Of a stretch of DNA of 64,000 bases, positions 19,563-35,176 are shown piece by piece. The DNA lies in NCBI RefSeq assembly GCF_016428875.1, contig NZ_JAELTO010000008.1, positions 1 through 64,000 on the forward strand, in the 5' to 3' direction. Under the pieces are notes generated by a model. The model was not told the DNA's origin and made no database searches. It saw only the letters and a list, made by a program, of their open reading frames with translations. The DNA comes from Xylophilus sp. ASV27 (GTDB taxonomy: Bacteria > Pseudomonadota > Gammaproteobacteria > Burkholderiales > Burkholderiaceae_C). The translations under genes and the position numbers were made by a program. The stretch's first letter is position 1. The number at the start of each line of letters is the position of its first letter.

Positions 19563-20510
19563 ATGACCGCACTCGTGCCGCAGCGCGGCCGCCTCGGCCT
19601 CTACCTCGACCTGATTCGCTGGGACCGGCCCGCCGGCTGGCTGCTGCTGCTGTGGCCCACGCTGTCGGCGCTGTGGGTGGCCAAGGGCGGTTTCCCGGGC
19701 TGGCACCTGCTGAGCGTGTTCGTGGGCGGCACCTTCCTGATGCGCAGCGCCGGCTGCTGCGTCAACGACGTGGCCGACCAGGAGTTCGACCGCCACGTCA
19801 AGCGCACGGCGCTGCGCCCGGTGACCAGCGGAGCGGTGTCGGTGCGCGAAGCGCTGCTGCTGGCCGCGGTGCTGGCGCTGGCGGCCTTCGGGCTGGTGCT
19901 GACCACCAATGCGGCGACGGTGGTGTGGTCTTTCGCCGCGCTGGCGATCACGCTGATCTACCCCTATGCCAAGCGCCACGTGGCCATGCCGCAGGCGGTG
20001 CTGGGCGTGGCTTTCAGCGCCGGCATACCGATGGCCTTCACGGCGGTCCAGGGCAGCGAATCATGGCTGTTCACCGCCATTCCCGGCGACGACGGCCTGT
20101 GGCTGGCCGCGATAGAGGGCGGCGTGCCGGCGGTGGCCTGGTGGCTGGTGCTCGGCAACCTGTTCTGGGTGCTGGCCTATGACACCGAGTATGCGATGGT
20201 CGACCGGGACGACGACCTGAGGATCGGCATCCGCACCTCGGCCATCACCCTGGGCCGCTTCGATGTGCCGGCCATCGTGCTGTTCTACCTGCTGTTCCTG
20301 GGAATCTGGGCCGTGGCGCTGCACCGCTACGCGCTCGGCACGGTGTTTCATGCGGCCCTGGGGCTTGCGCTGGCGCAGGTGGTCTGGCACTGGCGCCTGA
20401 TACGCAGCCGCACGCGCGAGGGCTGTTTCCGCGCCTTCCGCGTGAACCACTGGCTGGGGCTGACCGTGTTTGCCGGCATTGCCGCGGGCTTTGCACTTCA
20501 GAAGGGCTAA
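19563..20510 (+). CDS. ubiA: 4-hydroxybenzoate polyprenyltransferase
   Basis: A 315-residue integral membrane prenyltransferase that attaches the polyprenyl chain to 4-hydroxybenzoate in ubiquinone synthesis. Both aspartate-rich motifs are present: [15 protein letters not shown] (about residues 66-80) and [13 protein letters not shown] (about 206-218). About eight membrane segments are seen. It is convergent with proC; the two stop codons are separated exactly by a 161-bp MITE. Confidence 0.95.
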   Translation: MTALVPQRGRLGLYLDLIRWDRPAGWLLLLWPTLSALWVAKGGFPGWHLLSVFVGGTFLMRSAGCCVNDVADQEFDRHVKRTALRPVTSGAVSVREALLLAAVLALAAFGLVLTTNAATVVWSFAALAITLIYPYAKRHVAMPQAVLGVAFSAGIPMAFTAVQGSESWLFTAIPGDDGLWLAAIEGGVPAVAWWLVLGNLFWVLAYDTEYAMVDRDDDLRIGIRTSAITLGRFDVPAIVLFYLLFLGIWAVALHRYALGTVFHAALGLALAQVVWHWRLIRSRTREGCFRAFRVNHWLGLTVFAGIAAGFALQKG

Positions 20511-20671
20511 GGCAACGCTGAACAAGCCCCTCGCGTGCCGCGCTTCCCTGCCGTGGGCGGTCTGCGGCCTTGCAAATCCTCGCCATGGCGACGGCCATGG
20601 CTGCGGTGTGCGCCTTGCATCCCGTCCCACACCAGGGCGCGCGCCACCACGGGGATTTATTCAGCGTTGCC
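20511..20671. mobile_element. 161-bp MITE with CTAA target duplication
   Basis: The ends are inverted repeats: GGCAACGCTGAACAAGCCCC (20511-20530) against the complement of 20651-20671 (GGCAACGCTGAATAAATCCCC), with 12 perfect terminal bases. CTAA flanks both sides (20507-20510 and 20672-20675), a perfect 4-bp YTAR-type target duplication as made by IS5-subgroup elements. No coding potential. It inserted at the ends of ubiA and proC, and the duplicated CTAA now supplies the TAA of ubiA and the TAG of proC. Confidence 0.85.
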
Positions 20672-21520
<849 letters not shown>

Positions 21521-21611
21521 GGTGCGGAGGGCCTTTGGCAATGAAGGGGGCAGGGCGCGCATTGTCGCGCGGCTGCGTGCCGGCTTGGGCCGCCGTTCGT
21601 GGGAATATGAA

Positions 21612-21665
21612 CGAAAAGTGCTTGTAGCCCAGGTGTTTCCTGGGCTTATAGCTATCATTTTTGTA

Positions 21666-21667
<2 letters not shown>
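21612..21667 (+). repeat. Class A palindromic repeat, copy 4
   Basis: GTAGCCCAGG, GTTT, CCTGGGCTTATAGC then TATCATTTTTGTATCA: a good copy with the central stem intact. It sits between the start of proC and the end of glpK, reaching the glpK stop codon. Confidence 0.8.
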
Positions 21668-23159
<1,492 letters not shown>

Positions 23160-23221
23160 GGTGGGAAGGAGTGTGCCCAAAAGGGCCGCGCGCGGCGGCG
23201 GGAGTTGCCCGGTGGCGAGGA

Positions 23222-24004
23222 TCAGGCCCGCGCCGTATCCCAGCGCACCTGGGCGTCGGCCAGCAGCGCAGGAAACGGATCTGGCGGCACCACGTCGGTG
23301 AACAGCCGGTCGATCTGCGACAGAGTCGCCAGCTCGACCATGGCCGGGCGATTGAACTTGCTGCCGTCGGCGGCCAGCCAGACCTCGCGCGCCTGGCGGA
23401 TGATGGTTTGCGCCACCTTCACCTCGCGGTAGTCGAAGTCGCGCAGCGTGCCGTCGGACTCGATGCCGGAGATGCCGATCAGCGCGATGTCCACGCGGAA
23501 CTGGCGGATGAAGTCCACCGCCGCCTCGCCGATGATGCCCAGGTCGCGCGCGCGCACTGCGCCGCCGGCCACGATCACCTCGCAGCCCGGGTTGGCGCTG
23601 AGGATGGTGGCCACGTTCAGGTTGTTGGTGATCACCCGCAGCCCGCGGTGCTGCAGCAGCGCCTTGGCGATCGCCTCGGTGGTGGTGCCGATGTTGAGGA
23701 TCAGCGAACAGTCGTTGGGCACCTGCGCCGCCACCGCGCGCGCGATGCGCGCCTTGCCCTCGGCGTTCAGCGCCTCGCGCTGGCGGTGGGCGATGTTCTC
23801 GATGGTCGAGCCCGGCATGCGCACGCCGCCGTGGAAGCGCGCCAGCAGTTGCGCCTCGGCCAGGCGCTGCACGTCGCGCCGCACCGTCTGCAGGGTGACG
23901 CCGAGCATTTCGGCCAGTTGCTCCACCGTCATGGAGCCGCGTGCGCGCACGGCGTCCAGCAGGCGGATCTGGCGCGGATTGGTGTTCACGTGGGGAGTGG
24001 CCAT
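23222..24004 (-). CDS. glpR: DeoR-family glycerol-3-phosphate regulon repressor
   Basis: A 260-residue DeoR-family repressor: an N-terminal helix-turn-helix ([22 protein letters not shown], about 25-46) and a sugar-phosphate-sensing C-terminal domain with [10 protein letters not shown] and VAGGAVR. In this family glycerol-3-phosphate relieves repression. I choose the ATG at 24004; a TTG at 24019 would add five residues. It heads the glpR-glpK operon and faces the glpS promoter region, so it probably represses both directions. Confidence 0.92.
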   Translation of the reverse strand: MATPHVNTNPRQIRLLDAVRARGSMTVEQLAEMLGVTLQTVRRDVQRLAEAQLLARFHGGVRMPGSTIENIAHRQREALNAEGKARIARAVAAQVPNDCSLILNIGTTTEAIAKALLQHRGLRVITNNLNVATILSANPGCEVIVAGGAVRARDLGIIGEAAVDFIRQFRVDIALIGISGIESDGTLRDFDYREVKVAQTIIRQAREVWLAADGSKFNRPAMVELATLSQIDRLFTDVVPPDPFPALLADAQVRWDTARA

Positions 24005-24029
24005 GGTGCTGTCGGACAAGGTGCTTGAC

Positions 24030-24105
24030 TCTAAATCGAACCAAAGCGAGCGAATTAAGGGAAAACTCTAGGTCTAAACGAAAATAAACGAACAAGAATC
24101 GCAAC
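24030..24105. promoter_or_regulatory. Candidate GlpR operator region
   Basis: This AT-rich stretch in an otherwise very GC-rich region lies between the divergent glpR and glpS genes. It holds two direct copies of AAACGAA exactly 10 bases apart (24076-24082, 24086-24092), the second extending to AACGAACA, the half-site known for E. coli GlpR. A further TCGAAC lies near 24038. The one-turn spacing would place two repressor subunits on one face of the DNA. Confidence 0.45.
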
Positions 24106-24231
24106 ACTTCATCACAAGCAGCCCCGGGCTGCGAGGAACGCGGCCAGATGGGCATGGGCGAACACACAGTGCTTGGTGGAAAAAGAAAGCGCACGCATGG
24201 CAAATGCCGTGCGGTGGCGGGGGGGCAGGCC

Positions 24232-25305
<1,074 letters not shown>

Positions 25306-25306
25306 C

Positions 25307-26373
25307 ATGGCCCGTATCGACCTCGACCTGGCGCATGCCTACCAGGACAACCCGCAGCAGGACAGCGACTACGCGCTGCTGCCACTCAAGATGGCGTTCC
25401 GCGACGGCGGCGCCTATGCGCTGCTGGGGCCTTCGGGCTGCGGCAAGACCACAATGCTCAACCTGATGTCGGGCTTGCTCGTGCCCTCGCACGGCACGGT
25501 GAAGTTCGACGGGCGCGACGTCACGCGGCTGAGCCCGCAGCAGCGCAACATCGCCCAGGTGTTCCAGTTTCCGGTGATCTACGACACCATGACGGTGGCG
25601 CAGAACCTGGCCTTTCCGCTGCGCAACCGCAAGGTGCCCGAGGCGCAGATCAAGGCGCGCGTCGGCCAGATCGCCGAGATGCTGGAGATGAGCCACCAGC
25701 TCGACCAGCGCGCCGCCGGCCTGTCGGCCGACCAGAAACAGAAGATCTCGCTCGGCCGTGGCCTGGTGCGGCCCGACGTCTCGGCCGTGCTGTTCGACGA
25801 GCCGCTGACCGTGATCGACCCGCACCTGAAGTGGCAGCTGCGGCGCAAGCTCAAGCAGATCCACCATGAGCTCAAGCTCACGCTGATCTACGTCACCCAC
25901 GACCAGGTCGAGGCGCTGACCTTCGCCGACGAGGTGGTGGTGATGACGCGCGGCCGCGCCGTGCAGGTCGGCACCGCCGACGCGCTGTTCGAGCGGCCCG
26001 CGCACCGCTTCGTCGGGCACTTCATCGGCTCGCCGGGCATGAACTTCCTGCCCGTCACGGCCGACGCGCAAGGCCTGGCCCTGGCCGGGCGCCGCCTGCC
26101 GCTGGCGCGCAGCCTGCCGGAAGGCCCGCTGCTGCTGGGCATCCGTCCCGAGTACCTGGCGCTGGTGGCGCCCGACGCCGAAGGCGGCATGCCGGCCGTC
26201 GTCGAGCGGGTGCAGGACGTCGGCACCTACACGCTGCTGAGCGCGCGCATCGGCGAGCATGCGGTCAAGGCGCGCCTGCCGGCGGGCAGCGCCGCGCCGC
26301 GGGCGGGCGACACGGTCGGACTGCAGGTGCTGGGCGCGCATACCTGCTTCTACAAGAATGAGGAGTTGGTGCC

Positions 26374-26377
<4 letters not shown>
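25307..26377 (+). CDS. glpT: Glycerol ABC transporter ATPase GlpT
   Basis: A 356-residue ABC ATPase with a canonical Walker A GPSGCGKTT and Walker B LFDEPLTVIDP, but a degenerate signature LSADQKQKIS in place of LSGGQ. With GlpS, which has the opposite pattern (odd Walker A, good signature), the dimer would contain one composite site built from the two better halves. The C-terminal regulatory domain resembles MalK/UgpC. It overlaps glpP by 4 bases (GTGA). Confidence 0.9.
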
Positions 26378-27262
<885 letters not shown>

Positions 27263-27270
<8 letters not shown>

Positions 27271-28078
27271 CACGCGCCGCTTTCGCAAGCGCACCCTGTT
27301 CCTGATCGCCTACCTGGTGTTCGCCCTGCTGCCCATCTACTGGATGGTCAACATGAGCTTCAAGACCAATACCGAGATCCTGGCGAGCTTCTCGTTCTTT
27401 CCCCAGCATTTCACCTGGGACAACTACAGGACCATCTTCACCGACGAGTCCTGGTATTCGGGCTACATCAACTCGATGATCTACGTGGCCATCAACACCG
27501 TGATCTCGGTGTCGGTGGCGCTGCCGGCGGCCTATGCGTTCTCGCGCTACAGCTTCTTCGGCGACAAGCACGTGTTCTTCTGGCTGCTGACCAACCGCAT
27601 GACGCCGCCGGCGGTGTTCCTGCTGCCCTTCTTCCAGCTCTACACCACCGTGGGGCTGATGGACACGCACATCGCCGTGGCGCTGGCGCACCTGCTGTTC
27701 AACGTGCCGCTGGCGGTGTGGATCCTGGAAGGCTTCATGAGCGGCATCCCGCGCGAGATCGACGAGACGGCCTACATCGACGGCTACTCCTTCCCGCGCT
27801 TCTTTCTCACGATCTTCCTGCCGCTGATCAAGGCCGGCGTGGGCGTGGCGGCCTTCTTCTGCTTCATGTTCAGCTGGGTCGAGCTGCTGCTGGCGCGCAC
27901 GCTGACCAGCGTCAATGCCAAGCCGATCGTCGCGACCATGACGCGCACCGTGAGCGCCTCGGGCATGGACTGGGCCACGCTGGCCGCCGCCGGCGTGCTG
28001 ACCATCGTGCCAGGCGCCATCGTGATCTGGTTCGTGCGCCACTACATCGCCAAGGGCTTTGCCATGGGGCGCGTATGA
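27263..28078 (+). CDS. glpQ: Glycerol ABC transporter permease GlpQ
   Basis: A 271-residue MalG-type permease with six membrane segments and an EAA-type loop (EIDETAYIDGYSFPRFFLTIFLPLIK, about 168-193). It is the second channel subunit beside GlpP, translationally coupled by the overlap at 27263-27270. The name GlpQ follows the Rhizobium glycerol ABC system and must not be confused with the E. coli phosphodiesterase of that name. Confidence 0.92.
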
Positions 28079-28163
28079 AACACCCCCGAAGCGCTTTCGG
28101 CGCCTTCCCCTCAAGGGGGCGCCACCAGCGGCCCGGCAAAGCCGGTTCCGGGGTGGCCCGCGC
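28079..28163 (+). repeat. GC-rich repeat within the glp operon
   Basis: ACACCCCCGAAGCGC...CCCCTCAAGGGGGCGCC...GCGGCCCGGCAAAGCCGG...CCGGGGTG. The segment CGGCCCGGCAAAGCCGG recurs at about 56314-56330. The C- and G-rich ends can pair across the element. It separates glpQ from glpU (141 bases), the only long gap in the transporter operon. Confidence 0.6.
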
Positions 28164-28219
28164 ATATGCCTCTTGCGCGCACACACCGCGGCTGCGGCCC
28201 GTACCCTGGGAGAAGACAG

Positions 28220-28528
28220 ATGTTTGATTGGATGGCCTGGACCACTCCGGTGGCGGTGTTTTTTACCTGCATCGTGCTGATGCTGGCGGGCATGACGGTC
28301 TGGGAGATCAAGTCGCCCACCACGCTGCGCCGCGGCTTCCTGCCGATCGCCACCACGCGCGGCGACCGCCTCTTCATCGGCCTGCTGGCCGCTGCCTATC
28401 TCAACCTCGCCTTCGTCGGGCTGGCCCCGAACATCGAGGGGTGGCTCGGAATGGCAGAGCCGCCGTCGATCTGGATCAGCTTCGTGGCATCGATGCTGCT
28501 GCTGGTCGTCGTGATGCGCAAAGGCTAG
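28220..28528 (+). CDS. glpU: Small membrane protein GlpU (DUF2160)
   Basis: A 102-residue protein with about three hydrophobic segments, matching DUF2160, a small integral membrane protein regularly encoded with glycerol ABC transporters. Its role in transport has not been established. The start at 28220 follows GGGAGAAG. It lies between the permease genes and the binding protein gene glpV. Confidence 0.85.
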   Translation: MFDWMAWTTPVAVFFTCIVLMLAGMTVWEIKSPTTLRRGFLPIATTRGDRLFIGLLAAAYLNLAFVGLAPNIEGWLGMAEPPSIWISFVASMLLLVVVMRKG

Positions 28529-28606
28529 TTTTCTTGGCCCCCCGCTCCCCGGGGCCTTCGGCTGCGCAAAGTCGTGAGGGGACGTCCACCAACAAGGAGA
28601 TTCGTG

Positions 28607-30340
<1,734 letters not shown>

Positions 30341-30352
30341 TACCACTTGCTC

Positions 30353-30383
30353 GCGGCGCCGTCCCTCCCGTGGACGGCGCCGC
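30353..30383 (+). promoter_or_regulatory. 12-bp perfect hairpin between glpV and glpD
   Basis: GCGGCGCCGTCC (30353-30364), a 7-base loop, then GGACGGCGCCGC (30372-30383). No T-run follows, so it is not a classical intrinsic terminator. It is well placed to stabilise the 3' end of the glpV message, raising binding-protein yield above that of glpD. Confidence 0.6.
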
Positions 30384-30466
30384 GGCCGGAACAATGGCGC
30401 CTGACCGCGCGCGGCGAGCCCAGGGGGCCCGCCCGAGCCGCGGCGCCAGGATGCGACAAGCCCAAG

Positions 30467-32065
30467 ATGACCGACGCTTCACCTCTCCCCACCCCGCGCG
30501 CGCCCTTGCTGGCGCAACTCGCCGAGGACCGGCGCTATGACCTGGCCGTGGTCGGCGGCGGCGCCACCGGCCTGGGGGTGGCGCTGGACGCGGCTGCGCG
30601 CGGCTTCTCCGTCGTGCTGCTGGAGTCGCATGATTTCGCCAAGGGCACGTCCTCGCGTGCCACCAAGCTGGTCCATGGCGGTGTGCGCTACCTGGCCCAG
30701 GGCAACGTGGCCCTGGTGCGCGAGGCGCTGCACGAGCGCGCCACCCTGCTGGCCAACGCGCCCCATCTGGCGCAGCCGCTGCCATTCGTGATGCCTTCCT
30801 ACAGGCTGTGGGAGGCGCCGTTCTACGGCATTGGCCTCAAGCTCTATGACGCGCTGGCCGGCAGGAGCGGTCTCGGCGCAACCGAATTCCTGGGCCGCGA
30901 CGCCACCTTGACGCGGGTGCCGGGCGCCCAGCCCGCCGGCCTCAAGGGCGGCGTGCAATACTGGGACGGCCAGTTCGACGACGCCCGTCTGGCGCTGGCG
31001 CTGGCGCGCACCGCCGCCGCGCGCGGCGCGCTGGTGGTCAACTATTGCGCCGTCAAGTCGCTGGTCCATGAAGGCGGCAAGGTGGTCGGCGTGGCCTGCG
31101 AGGACCGGGAAACCGGGCGCGTTTTCACCGTGCGCGCCGGCTGCGTGGTGAACGCCACCGGCGTCTGGGTCGATACCCTGCGCCAGCAGGACGGCGCCGA
31201 CACCGGCCGCCCGGTCAGGCCCCTGGTGGCGCCCAGCCAGGGCGTGCACCTGGTCGTGGACCGGAGCTTTCTGCCGGGTGACCACGCACTGCTGGTACCC
31301 AAGACCACCGATGGCCGTGTGCTGTTCGCCGTGCCCTGGCTCGGCAAGGTCATCCTCGGCACCACCGACACCCCCCGCGAGGACCTGGCGCTCGAGCCGC
31401 GTCCGTTCGAAGAAGAGATCGCCTTCATCCTCGGCGAGTCGGCGCGCTACCTGCGGCGAGCCCCGACCCGGGGCGACGTGCGCAGTTGCTGGGTCGGGCT
31501 GCGTCCGCTGGTCAAGCCGCAGGGCGACGACGGCGAGAACACCAAGGCCATCAGCCGCGAGCACACCGTGCTGGTCAGCCCCAGCGGCCTGGTGACGGTC
31601 ACCGGCGGCAAGTGGACCACCTACCGTGCCATGGCCGAAGACGTGCTGCAGCGCTGCTTCGACGCCCGGCTGCTGGCGGCGCGGCCGGCAGGTGCCACGG
31701 TGCATCTGCCCTTGGTGGGAGCCCCTGCGGCGGCGCAGGTCCGCCAACGGATCAGCGATGCTCCCGGCCTGCACAGCTATGGCGCCGAGGCGGCCGCAGT
31801 GGCGGCCCTGCCTGGAGGCGAGACCGAGCTGGCGCCCGGCCTGAGCGAGGCGATGGTGCGATTTGCCGTGCGGCACGAGTACGCGCGCACCGTGGAGGAC
31901 GTGCTGGCGCGGCGCTCGCGGCTGCTGTTCCTCGACGCGGCGCTGGCCCAAGGCCTGGCGCCGCGCGTGGGGGCGCTGCTGCAGGAGGAGGGCATCGGCG
32001 ATCCGGGCGTGGCCGCCTTCGAGGCATTGGCGCAACAGTACGCCCATCCGCAACCGTCTGCTTGA
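30467..32065 (+). CDS. glpD: Glycerol-3-phosphate dehydrogenase (aerobic, FAD)
   Basis: A 532-residue flavoprotein that oxidises glycerol-3-phosphate to dihydroxyacetone phosphate and feeds electrons to ubiquinone. The FAD motif VVGGGATGLGVALDAAARG (about 28-46), SHDFAKGTSSRATKLVHGGVRYL, and the C-terminal DAO domain are present. It completes the pathway with GlpK. It follows glpV by 126 bases. Its stop codon lies inside the -35 box of the ribosomal promoter downstream. Confidence 0.96.
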   Translation: MTDASPLPTPRAPLLAQLAEDRRYDLAVVGGGATGLGVALDAAARGFSVVLLESHDFAKGTSSRATKLVHGGVRYLAQGNVALVREALHERATLLANAPHLAQPLPFVMPSYRLWEAPFYGIGLKLYDALAGRSGLGATEFLGRDATLTRVPGAQPAGLKGGVQYWDGQFDDARLALALARTAAARGALVVNYCAVKSLVHEGGKVVGVACEDRETGRVFTVRAGCVVNATGVWVDTLRQQDGADTGRPVRPLVAPSQGVHLVVDRSFLPGDHALLVPKTTDGRVLFAVPWLGKVILGTTDTPREDLALEPRPFEEEIAFILGESARYLRRAPTRGDVRSCWVGLRPLVKPQGDDGENTKAISREHTVLVSPSGLVTVTGGKWTTYRAMAEDVLQRCFDARLLAARPAGATVHLPLVGAPAAAQVRQRISDAPGLHSYGAEAAAVAALPGGETELAPGLSEAMVRFAVRHEYARTVEDVLARRSRLLFLDAALAQGLAPRVGALLQEEGIGDPGVAAFEALAQQYAHPQPSA

Positions 32066-32090
32066 CAGACCCTGATCTTTTTGCAAGAAT
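32062..32090 (+). promoter_or_regulatory. Sigma-70 promoter of the spc/alpha ribosomal operon
   Basis: TTGACA (32062-32067), a 17-base spacer, AAGAAT (32085-32090). The -35 is a perfect consensus match and overlaps the TGA stop of glpD. The start of transcription would be near 32097, about 143 bases before rplN. Confidence 0.65.
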
Positions 32091-32096
32091 CGCTGG

Positions 32097-32239
32097 CTTC
32101 GCTCTAAAAGGGTGAAGTATCTGCCCAGCTCAAGCGCCGCGAAAATGGTTTTTCGGCGTGGACGACGGGCCCAAGACTGACCGGATTTTCGGCGTGCCTT
32201 CGTGGTGCCGGGCTTCCTGTACAAGTTGGGAATATTGAA
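32097..32239 (+). promoter_or_regulatory. Structured leader of the rplN operon
   Basis: A leader of about 143 bases with no gene. It contains a hairpin (CGCCG at 32135-32139 with CGGCG at 32154-32158, A/T pairs inside) and two direct copies of TTTTCGGCGTG (32150-32160 and 32186-32196). Leaders of this type often bind a ribosomal protein for autoregulation, but no known class is recognised here. Confidence 0.4.
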
Positions 32240-32608
32240 ATGATCCAGACAGAATCCCGGTTGGAAGTCGCCGACAACACCGGCGCGAAGTCCGTGCTGT
32301 GCATCAAGGTGCTCGGCGGCTCCAAGCGTCGCTACGCGAGCGTGGGCGACATCATCAAGGTGAGCATCAAGGAAGCTGCTCCGCGCGGCCGCGTCAAGAA
32401 GGGCGAGGTCTACAGTGCAGTGGTGGTGCGTACCGCCAAGGGCATCCGTCGCGGCGACGGCTCCCTCGTCAAGTTCGACGGCAATGCCGCCGTGCTGCTC
32501 AATGCAAAGCTGGAGCCCATTGGCACCCGCATCTTCGGACCGGTGACGCGCGAACTGCGCACCGAGAAGTTCATGAAGATCGTGTCCCTGGCTCCCGAAG
32601 TTCTCTAA
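32240..32608 (+). CDS. rplN: 50S ribosomal protein L14
   Basis: 122 residues, beginning [17 protein letters not shown], the standard L14 sequence and length. L14 binds 23S rRNA at the subunit interface. It is the first gene of the spc operon here. In E. coli the S10-operon gene rpsQ lies just upstream; in this window glpD does. The ribosome-binding site is weak (GGGA, 8 bases from the ATG), which would make the leader structure important. Confidence 0.98.
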   Translation: MIQTESRLEVADNTGAKSVLCIKVLGGSKRRYASVGDIIKVSIKEAAPRGRVKKGEVYSAVVVRTAKGIRRGDGSLVKFDGNAAVLLNAKLEPIGTRIFGPVTRELRTEKFMKIVSLAPEVL

Positions 32609-32617
32609 GGACACGCC

Positions 32618-32938
32618 ATGAACAAGATTCGCAAGGGCGACCAAGTCATCGTGCTCACGGGGCGCGACAAGGGCAAGCGCGGCACGGTGTCGCTGCGCAA
32701 GGATGATTCGCACGTGATCGTCGACGGCATCAACCTGGTGAAGAAGCACACCAAGCCGAACCCCATGAAGGGCACCACCGGCGGCATCGTCGAGAAGGCC
32801 ATGCCCATCCACCAGTCCAACGTGGCGATCTTCAATGCCGCCACCGGCAAGGCTGACCGCGTCGGCATCAAGCTGCAGGCTGACGGCAAGCGCGTGCGCG
32901 TCTTCAAGTCCAGCGGCGAAGAAATCAAGGCCGCCTGA
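32618..32938 (+). CDS. rplX: 50S ribosomal protein L24
   Basis: 106 residues with the KOW motif [19 protein letters not shown] at 6-24, the RNA-binding element of L24, an assembly initiator of the large subunit. AAGGA ribosome site; 9 bases after rplN. Confidence 0.98.
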   Translation: MNKIRKGDQVIVLTGRDKGKRGTVSLRKDDSHVIVDGINLVKKHTKPNPMKGTTGGIVEKAMPIHQSNVAIFNAATGKADRVGIKLQADGKRVRVFKSSGEEIKAA

Positions 32939-32949
32939 GGGGTATACAA

Positions 32950-33489
32950 ATGGCACGTCTCCAACAACACTACCGCGAGAAGGTCGTTCCCGAACTCACC
33001 GAGAAGTTCGGCTACACATCCCCGATGCAGGTTCCCCGTCTCACCAAGATCACACTCAACATGGGCGTGTCCGAGGCGGTGTCCGACAAGAAGGTCATGG
33101 ACAACGCCGTGGCCGATCTGACCAAGATCGCCGGCCAGAAGCCGGTCGTGACGAAGGCCAAGAAGGCCATCGCCGGTTTCAAGATCCGCGAAGGCCAGGC
33201 CATCGGCTGCATGGTCACCCTGCGCGGCGTGCAGATGTATGAATTCCTGGACCGTTTCGTCACCGTGGCCCTGCCGCGTGTGCGTGACTTCCGTGGTATC
33301 TCCGGTCGTGCCTTCGACGGCCGCGGCAACTACAACGTCGGCGTCAAGGAACAGATCATCTTCCCCGAGATCGAGTACGACAAGGTCGATGCCCTGCGCG
33401 GTCTCAACATCAGCATCACCACGACGGCCAAGACCGACGAAGAAGCCAAGGCGCTTCTCGCCGGCTTCCGTTTCCCGTTCAAGAACTGA
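32950..33489 (+). CDS. rplE: 50S ribosomal protein L5
   Basis: 179 residues, standard L5 length. It binds 5S rRNA and contacts S13 across the subunit bridge. Conserved blocks include [12 protein letters not shown] near 35 and [18 protein letters not shown] near 113. It follows rplX by 11 bases. Confidence 0.98.
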   Translation: MARLQQHYREKVVPELTEKFGYTSPMQVPRLTKITLNMGVSEAVSDKKVMDNAVADLTKIAGQKPVVTKAKKAIAGFKIREGQAIGCMVTLRGVQMYEFLDRFVTVALPRVRDFRGISGRAFDGRGNYNVGVKEQIIFPEIEYDKVDALRGLNISITTTAKTDEEAKALLAGFRFPFKN

Positions 33490-33497
33490 GGTGTCGT

Positions 33498-33803
33498 GTG
33501 GCTAAAGTAGCTTTGATCCAGCGCGAACTCAAGCGCGAAAAACTGGCAGCCAAGTACGCGACCAAGTACGCCGAACTGAAGGCCATCGCCGGCGATGCCA
33601 AGCGCAGCGACGAAGAGCGTCACGCAGCCCGCCTGGGCCTGCAGAAGCTCCCGCGCAACGCCAATCCGACCCGTCAGCGCAACCGTTGCGAACTGACCGG
33701 CCGCCCGCGTGGCACCTTCCGTCAATTCGGCTTGGCACGCGCCAAGATCCGTGAACTGGCTTTCGCCGGCGACATCCCCGGTGTCACCAAGGCCAGCTGG
33801 TAA
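33498..33803 (+). CDS. rpsN: 30S ribosomal protein S14
   Basis: 101 residues with a GTG start. It lacks the CxxC pairs of the zinc-binding form, so it is the C-minus, long S14 type normal for proteobacteria. The C-terminal [20 protein letters not shown] block is diagnostic. It sits in the 30S head near the decoding region. Confidence 0.97.
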   Translation: MAKVALIQRELKREKLAAKYATKYAELKAIAGDAKRSDEERHAARLGLQKLPRNANPTRQRNRCELTGRPRGTFRQFGLARAKIRELAFAGDIPGVTKASW

Positions 33804-33823
33804 GCAGGCAGGAGAGATTCGAC

Positions 33824-34219
33824 ATGAGCATGAGTGATCCCATCGCCGACCTGCTGACCCGTATCCGCAATGCGCAAATGGTGGCCAAGGCCACCGTTTC
33901 CGTGCCGTCTTCCAAGGTGAAGATCGCCATCGCGCAAGTGCTCAAGGATGAGGGTTACATCGACGGCTTCCAGGTCAAGACCGAGGGCAACAAGTCCGAG
34001 ATCGAGATCGCCCTCAAGTACTACGCCGGTCGCCCTGTGATCGAGCGCATCGAGCGCGTGAGCCGCCCCGGCCTGCGCGTGTACAAGGGCCGTGATTCCA
34101 TTCCCCAGGTCCAGAACGGCCTGGGCGTCGCCATCGTCACCACTCCGCAAGGCGTGATGACCGATCGCAAGGCGCGCGCTACCGGTGTCGGCGGCGAAGT
34201 GCTTTGCTACGTGGCTTAA
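33824..34219 (+). CDS. rpsH: 30S ribosomal protein S8
   Basis: 131 residues beginning [18 protein letters not shown], full-length S8. It binds the central domain of 16S rRNA early in assembly. In E. coli it is the autoregulator of the spc operon, acting at rplE; no S8-type mimic was identified here by eye. Confidence 0.98.
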   Translation: MSMSDPIADLLTRIRNAQMVAKATVSVPSSKVKIAIAQVLKDEGYIDGFQVKTEGNKSEIEIALKYYAGRPVIERIERVSRPGLRVYKGRDSIPQVQNGLGVAIVTTPQGVMTDRKARATGVGGEVLCYVA

Positions 34220-34243
34220 AGCAGGCATTGAGGAGAAACTGAA

Positions 34244-34777
34244 ATGTCCCGCGTAGGAAAAATGCCAGTCGCCATCCCGCAAGGCGTGGATGTGTCGATC
34301 AAGGATGACCAGATCCACGTCAAGGGTACGGGCGGCTCGCTGTCGCTCGCGTCCCATGCACTGGTCAAGGTCTCGAACCAGGACGGCAAGCTCAGCTTCG
34401 TCCCGGCCAACGAGTCGCGCGAAGCCAATGCCATGAGCGGCACGCTGCGCCAGCTCGTGAACAACATGGTGGTGGGCGTGAGCAAGGGCTTCGAGAAGAA
34501 GCTGTCGCTGATCGGTGTGGGCTACAAGGCCCAGGCCCAGGGCGCCAAGCTGAACCTTCAGGTCGGCTACTCGCACCCGGTCAACGTGGACATGCCTGCC
34601 GGCATCACCGTTGCCACGCCGACCCCGACCGAAGTCGTGATCAAGGGCGCCGACCGCCAGCGCGTCGGCCAGATCGCAGCGGAAATCCGCGCGATCCGCC
34701 CGCCCGAGCCCTACAAGGGCAAGGGCATCCGCTATGCGGATGAAAAGGTCACGATCAAGGAAACCAAGAAGAAGTAA
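34244..34777 (+). CDS. rplF: 50S ribosomal protein L6
   Basis: 177 residues, two-lobed L6 with the C-terminal [12 protein letters not shown] motif. It lies near the factor-binding site of the large subunit. AGGAG site 8 bases before the ATG. Confidence 0.98.
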   Translation: MSRVGKMPVAIPQGVDVSIKDDQIHVKGTGGSLSLASHALVKVSNQDGKLSFVPANESREANAMSGTLRQLVNNMVVGVSKGFEKKLSLIGVGYKAQAQGAKLNLQVGYSHPVNVDMPAGITVATPTPTEVVIKGADRQRVGQIAAEIRAIRPPEPYKGKGIRYADEKVTIKETKKK

Positions 34778-34788
34778 GGAGCTGCACC

Positions 34789-35157
34789 ATGTCTTTGACC
34801 AAAAAAGAGCAGCGTCTTCGTCGTTCGCGCCAGACCCGCATCCGCATCGCGACGCAGGGTGTGGCTCGCCTGACGGTGAACCGTACCAATCTGCACATCT
34901 ACGCCAGCGTGATCTCCGGCGACGGCACCAAGGTGCTGGCAAGCGCGTCCACGGCCGAGGCCGATGTGCGCAAGTCGCTCGGCGGTGCGGGCAAGGGCGG
35001 CAACGCCGCTGCTGCCACCGTCATTGGCAAGCGCATCGCTGAAAAGGCGAAGGCTGCCGGTGTCGAGAAGGTCGCTTTCGACCGCGCCGGTTTCGCCTAC
35101 CACGGCCGCGTGAAAGCGCTTGCCGATGCCGCCCGCGAAGCGGGTCTGCAGTTCTAA
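34789..35157 (+). CDS. rplR: 50S ribosomal protein L18
   Basis: 122 residues, slightly longer than E. coli L18 (117). It binds 5S rRNA together with L5. An Arg/Lys-rich N-terminal tail ([13 protein letters not shown]) and the C-terminal [21 protein letters not shown] block are typical. Confidence 0.98.
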   Translation: MSLTKKEQRLRRSRQTRIRIATQGVARLTVNRTNLHIYASVISGDGTKVLASASTAEADVRKSLGGAGKGGNAAAATVIGKRIAEKAKAAGVEKVAFDRAGFAYHGRVKALADAAREAGLQF

Positions 35158-35176
35158 GCGCAGGACGGAATACATC

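Noticed and set aside
24148-24231. Upstream start for glpS
   Set aside because: Adds a basic segment unlike homologues; the GTG at 24232 has a G-rich ribosome site and family-type start.
30479-32956. Open frame of 825 codons on the minus strand
   Set aside because: Antisense to glpD, rplN and rplX.
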